64,000 nucleotides of DNA. Source: Enterobacter asburiae. GTDB taxonomy: Bacteria; Pseudomonadota; Gammaproteobacteria; Enterobacterales; Enterobacteriaceae. The notes under the pieces are model-generated. The model ran no database searches, was not told the origin of the DNA, and saw only the letters and a program-made list of their open reading frames with translations. This document shows positions 8,453 to 16,921 of this stretch, piece after piece. The stretch lies in NCBI RefSeq assembly GCF_024599655.1, contig NZ_CP102247.1:2232001-2296000 (forward strand), written 5' to 3'. Position 1 is the stretch's first letter; each line of letters begins with the position of its first letter. The position numbers and the translations under genes are program-made.

Positions 8453-9418
8453 ATGAGAAGCGTTAAGGTCTATGAAGAAGCCTGGCCATTGCATACCCCG
8501 TTTGTGATCTCCCGCGGCAGCCGAAGTGAAGCCAGCGTGGTCGTGGTTGAGATCGAAGAAGAGGGGGTTAAAGGCGTCGGGGAATGTACGCCTTACCCGC
8601 GCTACGGAGAGAGTCCTGCGTCGGTAATGGCGCAGATCATGACCCTGGTGCCTGACCTGCAAAAAGGGCTCACGCGCGAGGCGATACAGCAGCGTTTACC
8701 CGCCGGGGCAGCGCGCAACGCCGTCGACTGTGCGCTCTGGAGCCTTGAGGCCGCTAAGCAGCAACAATCGCTGACGACCCTGCTGGGCGTGGCGCTGCCG
8801 GAGTCCGTCGTGACGGCGCAAACGGTCGTGATTGGTGAGCCGGAGCAGATGGCCGCCAGCGCAAAAGCGCTCTATGACGCCGGGGCCACGCTGTTAAAAG
8901 TGAAGCTCGACGATCGCCTGATCAGCGAGCGGATGGTCGCCATTCGCTCGGCGGTGCCCTCGGCCACGCTGATTGTTGACGCCAACGAGTCGTGGCATCC
9001 CGAGGGGCTTGCCGCACGATGCCAGCTGCTGGCCGACCTGGGCGTGGCGATGCTGGAGCAGCCTCTGCCAGCGAAGGATGATGCGGCGCTGAAGAATTTT
9101 ATCCATCCGCTGCCCGTCTGCGCGGACGAGAGTTGCCATACCCGCGAGAATTTGAGCGCGCTTAAGGGGAGCTATGAGATGGTCAATATCAAGCTCGACA
9201 AGACCGGCGGGCTGACAGAAGCGCTTGCCCTGGCGGCGGAAGCGCAGGCGCAGGGCTTTTCCCTGATGCTGGGATGCATGCTCTGTACATCCCGGGCGAT
9301 CGGCGCGGCGCTGCCGCTGGTCAATCAGGTCCGTTTTGCCGATCTGGACGGCCCGACGTGGCTGGCGGTTGACGTTTCACCTGCGCTTAATTTTACCAGC
9401 GGCGTGCTTCACCTTTGA
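8453..9418 (+). CDS. ycjG: L-Ala-D/L-Glu epimerase
   Basis: 321 residues from the ATG at 8453, which follows AAGGAG; an upstream in-frame start at 8378 would add 25 non-conserved residues and is rejected. This is an enolase-superfamily member with the Lys151 base in KVK (149-151), metal ligands Asp176, Glu202 and Asp225, and the second base Lys247. It epimerises the L-Ala-D-Glu dipeptide released from murein to L-Ala-L-Glu so that it can be degraded. The 3' end overlaps mpaA by 10 bases in convergent orientation, as in E. coli, and mpaA and mppA supply its substrates. Confidence 0.95.
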   Translation: MRSVKVYEEAWPLHTPFVISRGSRSEASVVVVEIEEEGVKGVGECTPYPRYGESPASVMAQIMTLVPDLQKGLTREAIQQRLPAGAARNAVDCALWSLEAAKQQQSLTTLLGVALPESVVTAQTVVIGEPEQMAASAKALYDAGATLLKVKLDDRLISERMVAIRSAVPSATLIVDANESWHPEGLAARCQLLADLGVAMLEQPLPAKDDAALKNFIHPLPVCADESCHTRENLSALKGSYEMVNIKLDKTGGLTEALALAAEAQAQGFSLMLGCMLCTSRAIGAALPLVNQVRFADLDGPTWLAVDVSPALNFTSGVLHL

Positions 9419-10122
9419 GGCTGCCAGCGCAGAAGCTCCATCATCGCTTTTAGGTAAATTTCGCTGGCTTCGTCGGAGGATATCGGCGGGAATTCAGCGG
9501 TGATGCAGGGCAGGCTTAAATCGGCGCACCAGCTTCCGAAGGACCCGGGGGTTTCATAGCCCACGCTGGTGACGAGCGGCAGGGCGAAAGCCTGCGCCAG
9601 CCACGCGCCCAGTTCGGAGTGACGCGGATCTTCAATACAGGCCAGCGGATCGTGGAAGGAGACAACCCATGCAGGGTGGATCTTATGGATAAGTTGGCAC
9701 AGCGCCTGCGTTTCTGGCTCGGAACCAGGCTTGTCTCCCGTCAGCAGCACCACGTCCCGCTCCTCGGCGGAGCTGTTCCAGCGATAAACCGTTTCTCCGG
9801 CGCGCCAGTTTGCCGCCGGGAAATTACGGTTCAGGTCGACCCCCCTCGCATTCGCCCGTAATCCAAGCTGACAGCCATCCGGATTGACGGCAAGAATCAC
9901 ATGATGGCGTCGCAATGACGGCGTCAGCGTCCGCAGCGCGCAGGAAAGGGTGACGATGGACGAGTTCTCATCTCCGTGCGTGCCGGCAATGACCAAACCG
10001 CTGTTGCGATCGGCATCGGGCGCCGGGAACCAGATCAGCGATGCGCCTAAAAATGAGCGGCCATATTGCTCAGCGCCCGGCGGAAAGGCGCCGCGTTCGG
10101 CTCGTGGTCGGGTGATTGCCAT
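9409..10122 (-). CDS. mpaA: Murein peptide amidase A (gamma-D-Glu-Dap amidase)
   Basis: Start taken at 10122 (MAITRPRAERG), giving 237 residues and matching the E. coli N-terminus; the frame stays open to 10182. Zinc-carboxypeptidase (M14) motifs are visible: GTHGDE (HxxE zinc ligands), NPDG, VDLNRNF, SFHD (third ligand) and TAEFP (catalytic Glu). It cleaves the gamma-D-Glu-diaminopimelate bond of murein tripeptide in the cytoplasm, feeding L-Ala-D-Glu to YcjG. Convergent with ycjG and divergent from mppA. Confidence 0.93.
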   Translation of the reverse strand: MAITRPRAERGAFPPGAEQYGRSFLGASLIWFPAPDADRNSGLVIAGTHGDENSSIVTLSCALRTLTPSLRRHHVILAVNPDGCQLGLRANARGVDLNRNFPAANWRAGETVYRWNSSAEERDVVLLTGDKPGSEPETQALCQLIHKIHPAWVVSFHDPLACIEDPRHSELGAWLAQAFALPLVTSVGYETPGSFGSWCADLSLPCITAEFPPISSDEASEIYLKAMMELLRWQPQR

Positions 10123-10307
10123 ACGAAATCCTGATAAAGAAGTCTCTACTGGCAGTGTTGTGCAAAACTCGCTGTTAATCAAATAGTTTCCGTGAAGGCT
10201 GAGAATTGCCTCAAATCACTATTCCGGACGAAGGTATTTGCATTTCTCTGTTTCGAAACAAATAATTACGCATCTGCTTGTTACCTGAATTCATTAAAGG
10301 GGATCTT

Positions 10308-11924
10308 ATGAAGCATCCTGTTTCGCGTCTCTGTGCTGCACTGTACCTGTGCGGACTCTCTACACTCTCGTACGCTGCTGATGTGCCACAGGGCACGGTA
10401 CTGGCGCAAAAACAGGAGCTGGTCAGGCATATTAAAGACGAACCGGCTTCGCTCGATCCGGCAAAAGCAGTGGGATTACCCGAGATTCAGGTGATTCGCG
10501 ATCTTTTCGAAGGGCTGGTAAATCAGAACGAGAAAGGGGAACTGACCCCGGGCGTGGCGACGCGCTGGCAGAGCAACGATAACCGTATCTGGACCTTCAC
10601 CCTGCGTAACAACGCGAAATGGTCTGACGGTACGCCCGTCACCGCGCAGGATTTTGTCTACAGCTGGCAGCGTCTGGTTGACCCGAAAACCACGTCTCCG
10701 TTTGCCTGGTTTGCGGCGCTGGCGGGAATCAACAACGCCCAGGCCATTATTGATGGTAAAGCTGCGCCTGACACCCTGGGCGTGACGGCGGTGGATGCCA
10801 GGACGTTACGCGTCCAGCTGGACAAACCCCTACCTTGGTTTAGCAACCTGACGGCAAACTTTGCCTTCTATCCGGTGCAAAAAGCGAACGTTGAAAGCGG
10901 CAAAGAGTGGACGCGTCCGGGCGCCCTGGTGGGCAATGGCGCATACGTCCTGAACGACCGCGTGGTGAATGAAAAACTGGTTGTCGTTCCGAATACGCAC
11001 TACTGGGACAATGCGAAAACTGTCCTGAAAAAAGTGACCTTCATTCCGATCAATCAGGAATCATCCGCCACCAAACGCTATCTGGCGGGGGATATTGATA
11101 TCACCGAATCGTTCCCGAAAAACATGTATCAGAAGCTCCTGAAGGACATTCCGGGACAGGTGTATACGCCGCCTCAGCTCGGAACCTATTACTATGCGTT
11201 TAACACGCAAAAGGGCCCGACGGCCGATGCCCGGGTTCGTCTTGCCCTGAGCATGACTATCGATCGCCGCATTATGGCAGAAAAGGTATTAGGTACAGGC
11301 GAGAAGCCGGCCTGGCATTTCACCCCTGACGTGACGGCGGGCTTCACCCCTGAGCCTTCACCGTTCGAGCAGATGTCCCAGCAGGAGCTGAATGCGCAGG
11401 CGAAAACCTTACTTCAGGCCGCAGGCTACGGTCCTCGGCGTTTGCTGAAGTTGACCCTGCTGTACAACACCTCGGAAAACCACCAGAAAATTGCCATTGC
11501 GGTGGCCTCCATGTGGAAGAAAAATCTCGGTGTGGATGTCAAACTGCAAAACCAGGAGTGGAAAACCTATATCGACAGCCGTAATACCGGCAATTTTGAT
11601 GTGATCCGCGCGTCATGGGTAGGTGATTACAACGAGCCGTCGACCTTCCTGTCTCTGCTGACCTCAACCCACAGCGGCAATATCTCGCGTTTCAATGAAC
11701 CGGCCTACGATAAAATTATCCACCAGGCAACGCTGGAAACCACGGCGAAAGCGCGTAATGCGGACTACAACATGGCGGAGAAAATCCTCATGGAGAAAGC
11801 CCCCATCGCGCCAATTTACCAGTACACCAATGGTCGCCTGATTAAGCCCTGGGTAAAAGGTTACCCCATCGAAAACCCGGAAGACGTGGCGTATAGCCGG
11901 ACAATGTATATTGAGAAGCACTGA
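10308..11924 (+). CDS. mppA: Periplasmic murein tripeptide-binding protein MppA
   Basis: 538 residues from the ATG at 10308, preceded by AAAGGGGATC; the frame extends upstream to 10278. The signal peptide is cleaved near SYA/AD. It is an SBP family 5 protein (OppA/MppA type) with VRHIKDEPASLDPAKAVGLPE and the characteristic WSDGTPVTAQDFVYSW. MppA binds L-Ala-gamma-D-Glu-Dap and delivers it to the Opp permease for cell-wall recycling. No permease genes lie nearby, as is normal for mppA. Unlike E. coli, it directly faces mpaA. Confidence 0.92.
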   Translation: MKHPVSRLCAALYLCGLSTLSYAADVPQGTVLAQKQELVRHIKDEPASLDPAKAVGLPEIQVIRDLFEGLVNQNEKGELTPGVATRWQSNDNRIWTFTLRNNAKWSDGTPVTAQDFVYSWQRLVDPKTTSPFAWFAALAGINNAQAIIDGKAAPDTLGVTAVDARTLRVQLDKPLPWFSNLTANFAFYPVQKANVESGKEWTRPGALVGNGAYVLNDRVVNEKLVVVPNTHYWDNAKTVLKKVTFIPINQESSATKRYLAGDIDITESFPKNMYQKLLKDIPGQVYTPPQLGTYYYAFNTQKGPTADARVRLALSMTIDRRIMAEKVLGTGEKPAWHFTPDVTAGFTPEPSPFEQMSQQELNAQAKTLLQAAGYGPRRLLKLTLLYNTSENHQKIAIAVASMWKKNLGVDVKLQNQEWKTYIDSRNTGNFDVIRASWVGDYNEPSTFLSLLTSTHSGNISRFNEPAYDKIIHQATLETTAKARNADYNMAEKILMEKAPIAPIYQYTNGRLIKPWVKGYPIENPEDVAYSRTMYIEKH

Positions 11925-11934
11925 CGTTTAACGA

Positions 11935-11960
11935 GAACTGGCGCACTCGCGCGCCAGTTC
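11935..11960 (+). terminator. Hairpin after mppA, possible terminator
   Basis: A perfect 10-bp stem, GAACTGGCGC / GCGCCAGTTC with loop ACTCGC, begins 10 bases after the mppA stop. There is no T-tract, so it may be a 3'-end stabiliser or a weak terminator rather than a classic intrinsic one. Confidence 0.5.
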
Positions 11961-12013
11961 TGCAGTACGCGGTATCGCTTCATCCGTTCTGCATGGCCGA
12001 TGCCGGGGCTCTG

Positions 12014-12580
12014 TTATTCTAACAATGCACTGAACTTCGCCAGCCACTGCGGATGCGCGGGCCAGGCGGGAGCCGTGACCAGGTTGCCGTCTACATGGGC
12101 CTGATCGATGCCGATAGTGGCGTAGTGCCCACCCGCGAGGCGTACCTCAGGCGCACAGGCCGGATAGGCGCTACAGGTTCGTCCCTTCAGGATACCCGCG
12201 GCAGCAAGCAGCTGCGGGCCATGGCACACTGCAGCAATCGGCTTACGCGCGGCGTCAAATGCCTGCACCAGCTTTAACACGTCCTCATTCAGCCGCAGAT
12301 ACTCGGGCGCTCTCCCTCCGGGAATGAGCAGCGCGTCGTAATCCTGTTCCTTGACGGTGGAAAAATCGGCGTTGAGGGTAAACCGGTGCCCCGGTTTTTC
12401 GCTATAGGTCTGGGCGCCGTCAAAGTCATGGATTGCCGTCATGATGTAGTCACCCTTCGGTTTGTCGGGGCAGACCGCATCTACCTGATGGCCAATCATC
12501 TGCAAAGCCTGAAAAGGCACCATGGTTTCGTAATCTTCGGCGTAATCGCCAACCAGCATCAGGATCTTCTTGCTCATCAT
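12014..12580 (-). CDS. DJ-1/PfpI-family protein
   Basis: 188 residues. DJ-1/PfpI fold with the nucleophile-elbow cysteine Cys119 followed by His120 in AAVCHGPQLL, a LLIPGGRAPEY strand-loop, and an acidic residue in the AEDYE segment near residue 15. Relatives include PfpI-type peptidases, glyoxalase III/deglycase enzymes and DJ-1D-like proteins; substrate unproven. It is not one of the E. coli paralogues at this position. The second ATG (12577) is better spaced from AGGTGAGG and may be the true start. Confidence 0.8.
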   Translation of the reverse strand: MMSKKILMLVGDYAEDYETMVPFQALQMIGHQVDAVCPDKPKGDYIMTAIHDFDGAQTYSEKPGHRFTLNADFSTVKEQDYDALLIPGGRAPEYLRLNEDVLKLVQAFDAARKPIAAVCHGPQLLAAAGILKGRTCSAYPACAPEVRLAGGHYATIGIDQAHVDGNLVTAPAWPAHPQWLAKFSALLE

Positions 12581-12641
12581 TCCTCACCTTTTTCAATAAA
12601 GATGATTAAGATATAGCCTGGCATGGCTGAATTGCCGGAAA

Positions 12642-12666
12642 TAAAAAAGCCCGTCAGAGCACGGGC
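12642..12666 (-). terminator. Terminator of the small membrane protein transcript
   Basis: Read on the minus strand, GCCCGT-GCTCTG-ACGGGC is followed by T6. It lies about 130 bases downstream of the minus-strand small ORF 12795-12935 and ahead of the DJ-1 gene, so it separates the two transcripts. Confidence 0.75.
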
Positions 12667-12717
12667 AACATAAGCAAATGAATAAGTGATTCGTTATCAA
12701 CATTGTTGGAGGATAAC

Positions 12718-12736
12718 GCCGCGTATTTTACGCGGC
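12718..12736. repeat. 8-bp perfect palindromic hairpin
   Basis: GCCGCGTA-TTT-TACGCGGC folds into a strong stem but has no T-tract on either strand. It lies in the 3' untranslated part of the minus-strand small-membrane-protein transcript. Role unknown. Confidence 0.5.
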
Positions 12737-12794
12737 AGTAAGGGAAGCAGATACCCGACATATTCGGTAGGTGAAACCAGCGATTAAACGTGCG

Positions 12795-12935
12795 TTACGG
12801 TACGTCGAAGGTTGGGTAAAGGCTATTTTCAAGAAATTCGACGAGATACCAGATCTCTCCGCTAAAAATAAACCATAAGCCAAATATAATAAGGAGTAAA
12901 ATAATTAAGGTGAGTATTATTTCGGTTTTTCCCAT
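12795..12935 (-). CDS. Small single-pass membrane protein, 46 residues
   Basis: From the ATG at 12935 the peptide begins MGKTEIILTL and has one strongly hydrophobic helix (about residues 5-24), then a short polar and aromatic tail ending LYPTFDVP. I recognise no named family. The frame is open to another ATG at 13013 (72 residues), but the added part is charged and not obviously coding. The likely Shine-Dalgarno, AGGTGGG at 12947-12953, pairs with an upstream CCCACCT (see next entry). It lies just downstream of the diguanylate cyclase gene on the same strand, and a terminator follows. Confidence 0.5.
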   Translation of the reverse strand: MGKTEIILTLIILLLIIFGLWFIFSGEIWYLVEFLENSLYPTFDVP

Positions 12936-12946
12936 TGCAGCTTTAA

Positions 12947-12976
12947 CCCACCTGAAGCTAATTGATTCGAGGTGGG
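12947..12976 (-). promoter_or_regulatory. Inverted repeat covering the small-protein Shine-Dalgarno
   Basis: On the minus strand CCCACCT (12970-12976) and AGGTGGG (12947-12953) can form a perfect 7-bp stem with a 16-base loop. The AGGTGGG arm is the only good SD for the ATG at 12935, 11 bases further on, so folding would mask the ribosome site. It could equally be a stabilising hairpin at the end of the cyclase message, as it starts about 34 bases after that stop. Confidence 0.45.
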
Positions 12977-13009
12977 CATTGTAGCGGGGCTTTCCTGGAT
13001 ACTCCAGTT

Positions 13010-14248
13010 TCATGCAGCAAGGACTTTATTGCGTCCATTATTTTTAGCGCGATATAGCGCATCGTCCACACGCTTAAACAGCTCGTCAATACTCTCCCCC
13101 TGATCGTGCCGCGCCACGCCAATGCTGACGGTAAAGCGCGGTAAGCCCGGGATCGTAATACGGGCAACGGCTGCACGGACTGACTCGGCAATCTGCATCG
13201 CGGTGTCGAGAGAGGTGCGCGGCAGCAGGATGACGAACTCTTCGCCCCCCCAGCGGAACACCATATCACCCTCCCGACTACAGGCTTCCAGCGTTCGCGA
13301 GAGGGCGATAAGCACCTCATCGCCTTTCAGATGACCGAACAGATCGTTAATGTTTTTGAAATGGTCGGTATCCACCAGCAGCAGGCTAAATTGCTGCTGC
13401 GCAGGAAGTTTATTCAGGTTGCTTTGATCGGTAATCGCGTAGAACTGCCGCCGGTTGAGTAATCCCGTCATGGAGTCACGTAACGCCGCATGTTCCAGCT
13501 CCTGCTCCAGCCTTTTTTGCTCGGTGATGTCGTGGATGATGCACAGCATCAGCTTGTCACCGTAGATCTCAATGGGCCCGGCATACGTCTGAACGTGGCG
13601 GGTGGAGCCATCGGCAAGGCGGTGAACAAAATTGAGCGGCTTATGTCCGCCGGGCAGCGCGGCAATCGCAGTCATAATGGGCATCACATCACGCCCCAGG
13701 GTATTGATTTCCCAGGTATGTTTACTGCACATGTCATCATGTGAATAACCATAAAAATTGAGCGCGGCCAGATTCGCATCGACGATTTGACCATCGCGGG
13801 CAGGATCGATTAGCAGCATCGGGGCGCTGTTGGTCAGAAAAAAGCGCGCGTAAAAACCCTGTTTTTTCCGCTGGTAGTTGGCGGAACGGCTGGCCTTCAA
13901 TCCTGAGAGTATTTGTTGGGAGATCCCCTCGAAAACAATCACATCTCCCCAGGGAGCGTAGTGGGCAAGCGAAAGACGACAGGTTAACGGCGTATTCTGT
14001 CCATCCCGGCTTAGCGTCCAGATTTCGACGATCTCCTGCTCTGTTTTCAGTTCCGGTACATACATCGACAGGAGGGTTTGCGCACTGGCAGAGTAGATCC
14101 CTTTGCGCAGGTCATCGATCGTTTTATCCCCCATGACCTGCGTTGCGGCCACATTCGCAAAAATGATCTGTTCCGACACGGGTGAAATGAGCCACACGGG
14201 TGTTTTAATTACATTCAACGCATCAAAACAAGGTTGCGACATAGGCAT
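13010..14248 (-). CDS. Diguanylate cyclase with PAS domains
   Basis: 412 residues, no membrane segments. Two PAS-like domains (about 8-110 and 135-245; the second ends at the typical DITEQKRLEQEL linker) precede a GGDEF domain. The active-site motif is GGEEF (334-338), and the inhibitory I-site RxxD is present as REGD (325-328), exactly five residues upstream, so product inhibition by c-di-GMP is expected. The protein should make c-di-GMP from GTP in response to a cytoplasmic signal sensed by PAS. It is in tandem with the MHYT-GGDEF-EAL gene on the same strand, 86 bases apart. Confidence 0.88.
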   Translation of the reverse strand: MPMSQPCFDALNVIKTPVWLISPVSEQIIFANVAATQVMGDKTIDDLRKGIYSASAQTLLSMYVPELKTEQEIVEIWTLSRDGQNTPLTCRLSLAHYAPWGDVIVFEGISQQILSGLKASRSANYQRKKQGFYARFFLTNSAPMLLIDPARDGQIVDANLAALNFYGYSHDDMCSKHTWEINTLGRDVMPIMTAIAALPGGHKPLNFVHRLADGSTRHVQTYAGPIEIYGDKLMLCIIHDITEQKRLEQELEHAALRDSMTGLLNRRQFYAITDQSNLNKLPAQQQFSLLLVDTDHFKNINDLFGHLKGDEVLIALSRTLEACSREGDMVFRWGGEEFVILLPRTSLDTAMQIAESVRAAVARITIPGLPRFTVSIGVARHDQGESIDELFKRVDDALYRAKNNGRNKVLAA

Positions 14249-14334
14249 TTCCTGTTCATCGGCACGCTGGGGCCGACAGTCATGACAGAATTGACTCGCG
14301 TGTACTCCTTTGAAACATACTCTACAAAATCCCG

Positions 14335-16464
14335 TCAGGCATGGTTTTTTTGTGAAGCAAATACATGTTCCGAATGAATTTTACCAATTGGTATAATTTG
14401 CTTGTCGGAGTTTATTTGCAGAAGCAGCCATGGCACCTGTTCGGCAGGCAAGGGTCGGGAAAAAAGGTATCCCTGCAGGTAATCGCAGCCGAGACGGGTG
14501 AGGACCGCCTGCTGTTCTTCCGTTTCGATCCCTTCTGCCACCACATTCATCTCCATGGTCCGGGCGATACTGATGATGGTTTCAACCAGCTTGTAGCTTT
14601 TTTCATTTTCCAGCATTGAGGTTACAAAGCTTCTGTCGATCTTAAGCTCTTTAGCCGGAAGCACGCTAAGCATCAGCAGGTTGGAATAGCCCGTACCAAA
14701 ATCATCAATCGAGACAACGATCCCCGCTTGATTAAACGCATTGAGCAACTCAATGCTGCGGTCGAGATTTTTAAGCGCGGTGCTCTCCGTTACCTCAAGG
14801 ATCAGCCGCGACGGAGACAGGTTATATTTTTCCAGCATCGACGAGATGATAGGGAAAATGTCCGGCTGTTCGAACTGGACGGGGGATAGGTTGAGCGACA
14901 ACGTCCACTGGCTGAACCCTTGTTCCGTCCAGAAATGAAGCTGTCGGCATGCCGCTTCAATGGCCCAGTTACCTACCGGAATAATTAAGCCTGTTTGTTC
15001 CAGCGAGGGGATAAAAAGATTAGGCAGTACAACGCCTTGCTCAGGATGTCGCCAGCGCAGAAGGGCTTCAAAACCGTGAATGGTTTTCTCTCCCGCATGC
15101 CAGGTTGGCTGGTACCACAGTTCAAACTGATCGCGTTCAAGCGCCTGAGAGAGCTCCTGCAGGAAACCGGGTTTCGCCGGGATCGCCGTTGACATCTCGG
15201 CCCGGTAAATCGCCCAGCCGTTGCGGCTATCTTCTTTGACATGATGTAAGGCTGCATCCGCCTTGAGCTTCAGCTCGTGCAGCGTTTCGCCATCTTGAGG
15301 ATAGAGGCTGACGCCCGCGCTGATCGTCGTGCTCAACGTATGTCCGCAGATAGACAGGGGGCGTCGTACATCCCCCAGCAACGAGCTGAGCAGGGCGTTG
15401 AGCTTTTCGTCATCACATTCAGGCACCAGCAGGATAAAGGCATCTCCTCCCAGCCTTGCCAGGGTCATCTCTCGCGTGAGTCGGGCCGTGATGCGCTGCG
15501 CGACGGTGATCAATAGCTCATCACCGACGCCGTGGCCCCAGGTGTCGTTAACGCGCTTGAAGTGATCGACGTTCAGGAAAATAACGGCAAATGGCTTCTT
15601 GCTTAGCAGCGCGCTGCGCAGACAATCCTGCATGCGGAGATCCATCTGGTGGCGGTTTGCGAGCCCGGTAAGTGCGTCAAAACGCGCCTGTAGCTCAAGC
15701 TGGCGGTTGAGCTGCTGCAGATTATCCGTCAGCCGACTGGTGCGCCGGTGAGAATCGATAAGTGAAATGATTAACATCAGGCCGAGCAGGCAGAGCGTGG
15801 TGACTGAAACCCAGATGGACAACCCCAGCTCGCCAATCCCACCGGGGAGGGTGTGCGCCATTTCCTGAAACTGCGCGGCGCTCATGCCGGTATAGTGCAT
15901 CGCGCAAATCGCGGCGCCCATGACGAAGGCCGCGAGAATGCGATCGATAAAGACGCCTTTGTGTTTATCCCGCAGGCGGAAAGCCAGCCACAGCGCGGTG
16001 CCGGAGGCAACAACGGCAATAATCACGGATACCGCCACAAGGCGGCGATCCCAGATGATGCTGCCATCCAGCATCAGGGCCGCCATACCGATGTAGTGCA
16101 TACACACCACGCCAGCGCTCAGGATTGCCGTGGCGAGGATCAGTCGTAAGGGAGAACGTTTTTTGCCCGTGACGGCAATATTAAGGGCCGTGGCTGAAGC
16201 AACCACCGCGACGCCCAGTGACGCAAGAGTTAACCAGAGGTCATAGCTCATCATCATGGGCATTTGCATCGACAGCATGCCGATAAAGTGCATTGACCAA
16301 ATGCCAATGCCCAGCGTAACCCCACCGGCAATGCGCCAGAACAGGGCAGCCTTGCGGCTGGAAAGGGGGATCTTTCCGGCGCTGTCCAGCGCCACAAAGG
16401 AGGCGATAAACGCCACCAGATAAGAGATAGCGATTAACACAGGGTCCCACGATATATTGAGCAT
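14335..16464 (-). CDS. MHYT-GGDEF-EAL membrane protein, probable c-di-GMP phosphodiesterase
   Basis: 709 residues. The N-terminal seven-helix MHYT sensor has its three signature motifs at MHF (58-60), MHY (122-124) and MHY (189-191), proposed to bind a metal and sense a diatomic gas. A GGDEF-type domain follows, but its motif reads GGDAF (339-343), with the catalytic Glu replaced by Ala, so cyclase activity is doubtful. The EAL domain looks complete: EALLRW (466-471), EVTES near 557 and DDFGTGYS (587-594). Inference: an inner-membrane phosphodiesterase whose GGDAF domain may bind GTP as a regulator. Confidence 0.88.
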   Translation of the reverse strand: MLNISWDPVLIAISYLVAFIASFVALDSAGKIPLSSRKAALFWRIAGGVTLGIGIWSMHFIGMLSMQMPMMMSYDLWLTLASLGVAVVASATALNIAVTGKKRSPLRLILATAILSAGVVCMHYIGMAALMLDGSIIWDRRLVAVSVIIAVVASGTALWLAFRLRDKHKGVFIDRILAAFVMGAAICAMHYTGMSAAQFQEMAHTLPGGIGELGLSIWVSVTTLCLLGLMLIISLIDSHRRTSRLTDNLQQLNRQLELQARFDALTGLANRHQMDLRMQDCLRSALLSKKPFAVIFLNVDHFKRVNDTWGHGVGDELLITVAQRITARLTREMTLARLGGDAFILLVPECDDEKLNALLSSLLGDVRRPLSICGHTLSTTISAGVSLYPQDGETLHELKLKADAALHHVKEDSRNGWAIYRAEMSTAIPAKPGFLQELSQALERDQFELWYQPTWHAGEKTIHGFEALLRWRHPEQGVVLPNLFIPSLEQTGLIIPVGNWAIEAACRQLHFWTEQGFSQWTLSLNLSPVQFEQPDIFPIISSMLEKYNLSPSRLILEVTESTALKNLDRSIELLNAFNQAGIVVSIDDFGTGYSNLLMLSVLPAKELKIDRSFVTSMLENEKSYKLVETIISIARTMEMNVVAEGIETEEQQAVLTRLGCDYLQGYLFSRPLPAEQVPWLLLQINSDKQIIPIGKIHSEHVFASQKNHA

Positions 16465-16921
16465 TATGCAATCCCACGCCTGAGAGGGTTACCGATTTCG
16501 CCTGCCGGGTACATCTTTATTGGGCAACGAACATGCGCATTCAAACCATATTAGTTATTTATCGTGAACAATGACCAGTCATATTAAAACTCTAAAACTT
16601 ATTAAGAATATAAAATATATTCTATTTGTTAATGTATTAAGCATTGCTAAACAAAAACGAATAACAGTAGCAAAGCTCCTTAAATATGAGGGCGATCGTA
16701 TCGTCTCACCGCGGGCGATACTATCGCTTAAGATGGCGGGAGACCAGTATCACAGCATCCTGCGCAGAACATTTTTACTAATACGCTCTTTTTATCTGAC
16801 TTAAGACAAATCCCAGGATGCTAACGGCGAAACCAAAAACAAGCGTCGTTTGCGATGAAAAACTTCTGAGCCAATGCTATAAGTCTTAATGCCGACCAAA
16901 ATATAAAACGTGGGTATTATC
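16465..16921. other. 457-base intergenic region, divergent promoters
   Basis: AT-rich DNA between the MHYT gene and the chemoreceptor gene. It holds an imperfect 13-bp inverted repeat (16691-16703 / 16716-16728, 11 of 13 paired) that could be an operator or hairpin. A short open frame at 16571-16804 has no ribosome site or recognisable composition and I do not call it. Confidence 0.5.

Noticed and set aside
16571..16804. 77-codon plus-strand frame in the MHYT-chemoreceptor gap
   Set aside because: AT-rich, Lys/Ile-rich, without a Shine-Dalgarno or conserved features, and part of it overlaps an inverted repeat. Treated as chance.
16870..16898. Flagellar sigma28 promoter before the chemoreceptor gene
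   Set aside because: GCCGACCA resembles the sigma28 -10 (GCCGATAA), but there is no TAAA at the correct distance upstream. Too weak to list.
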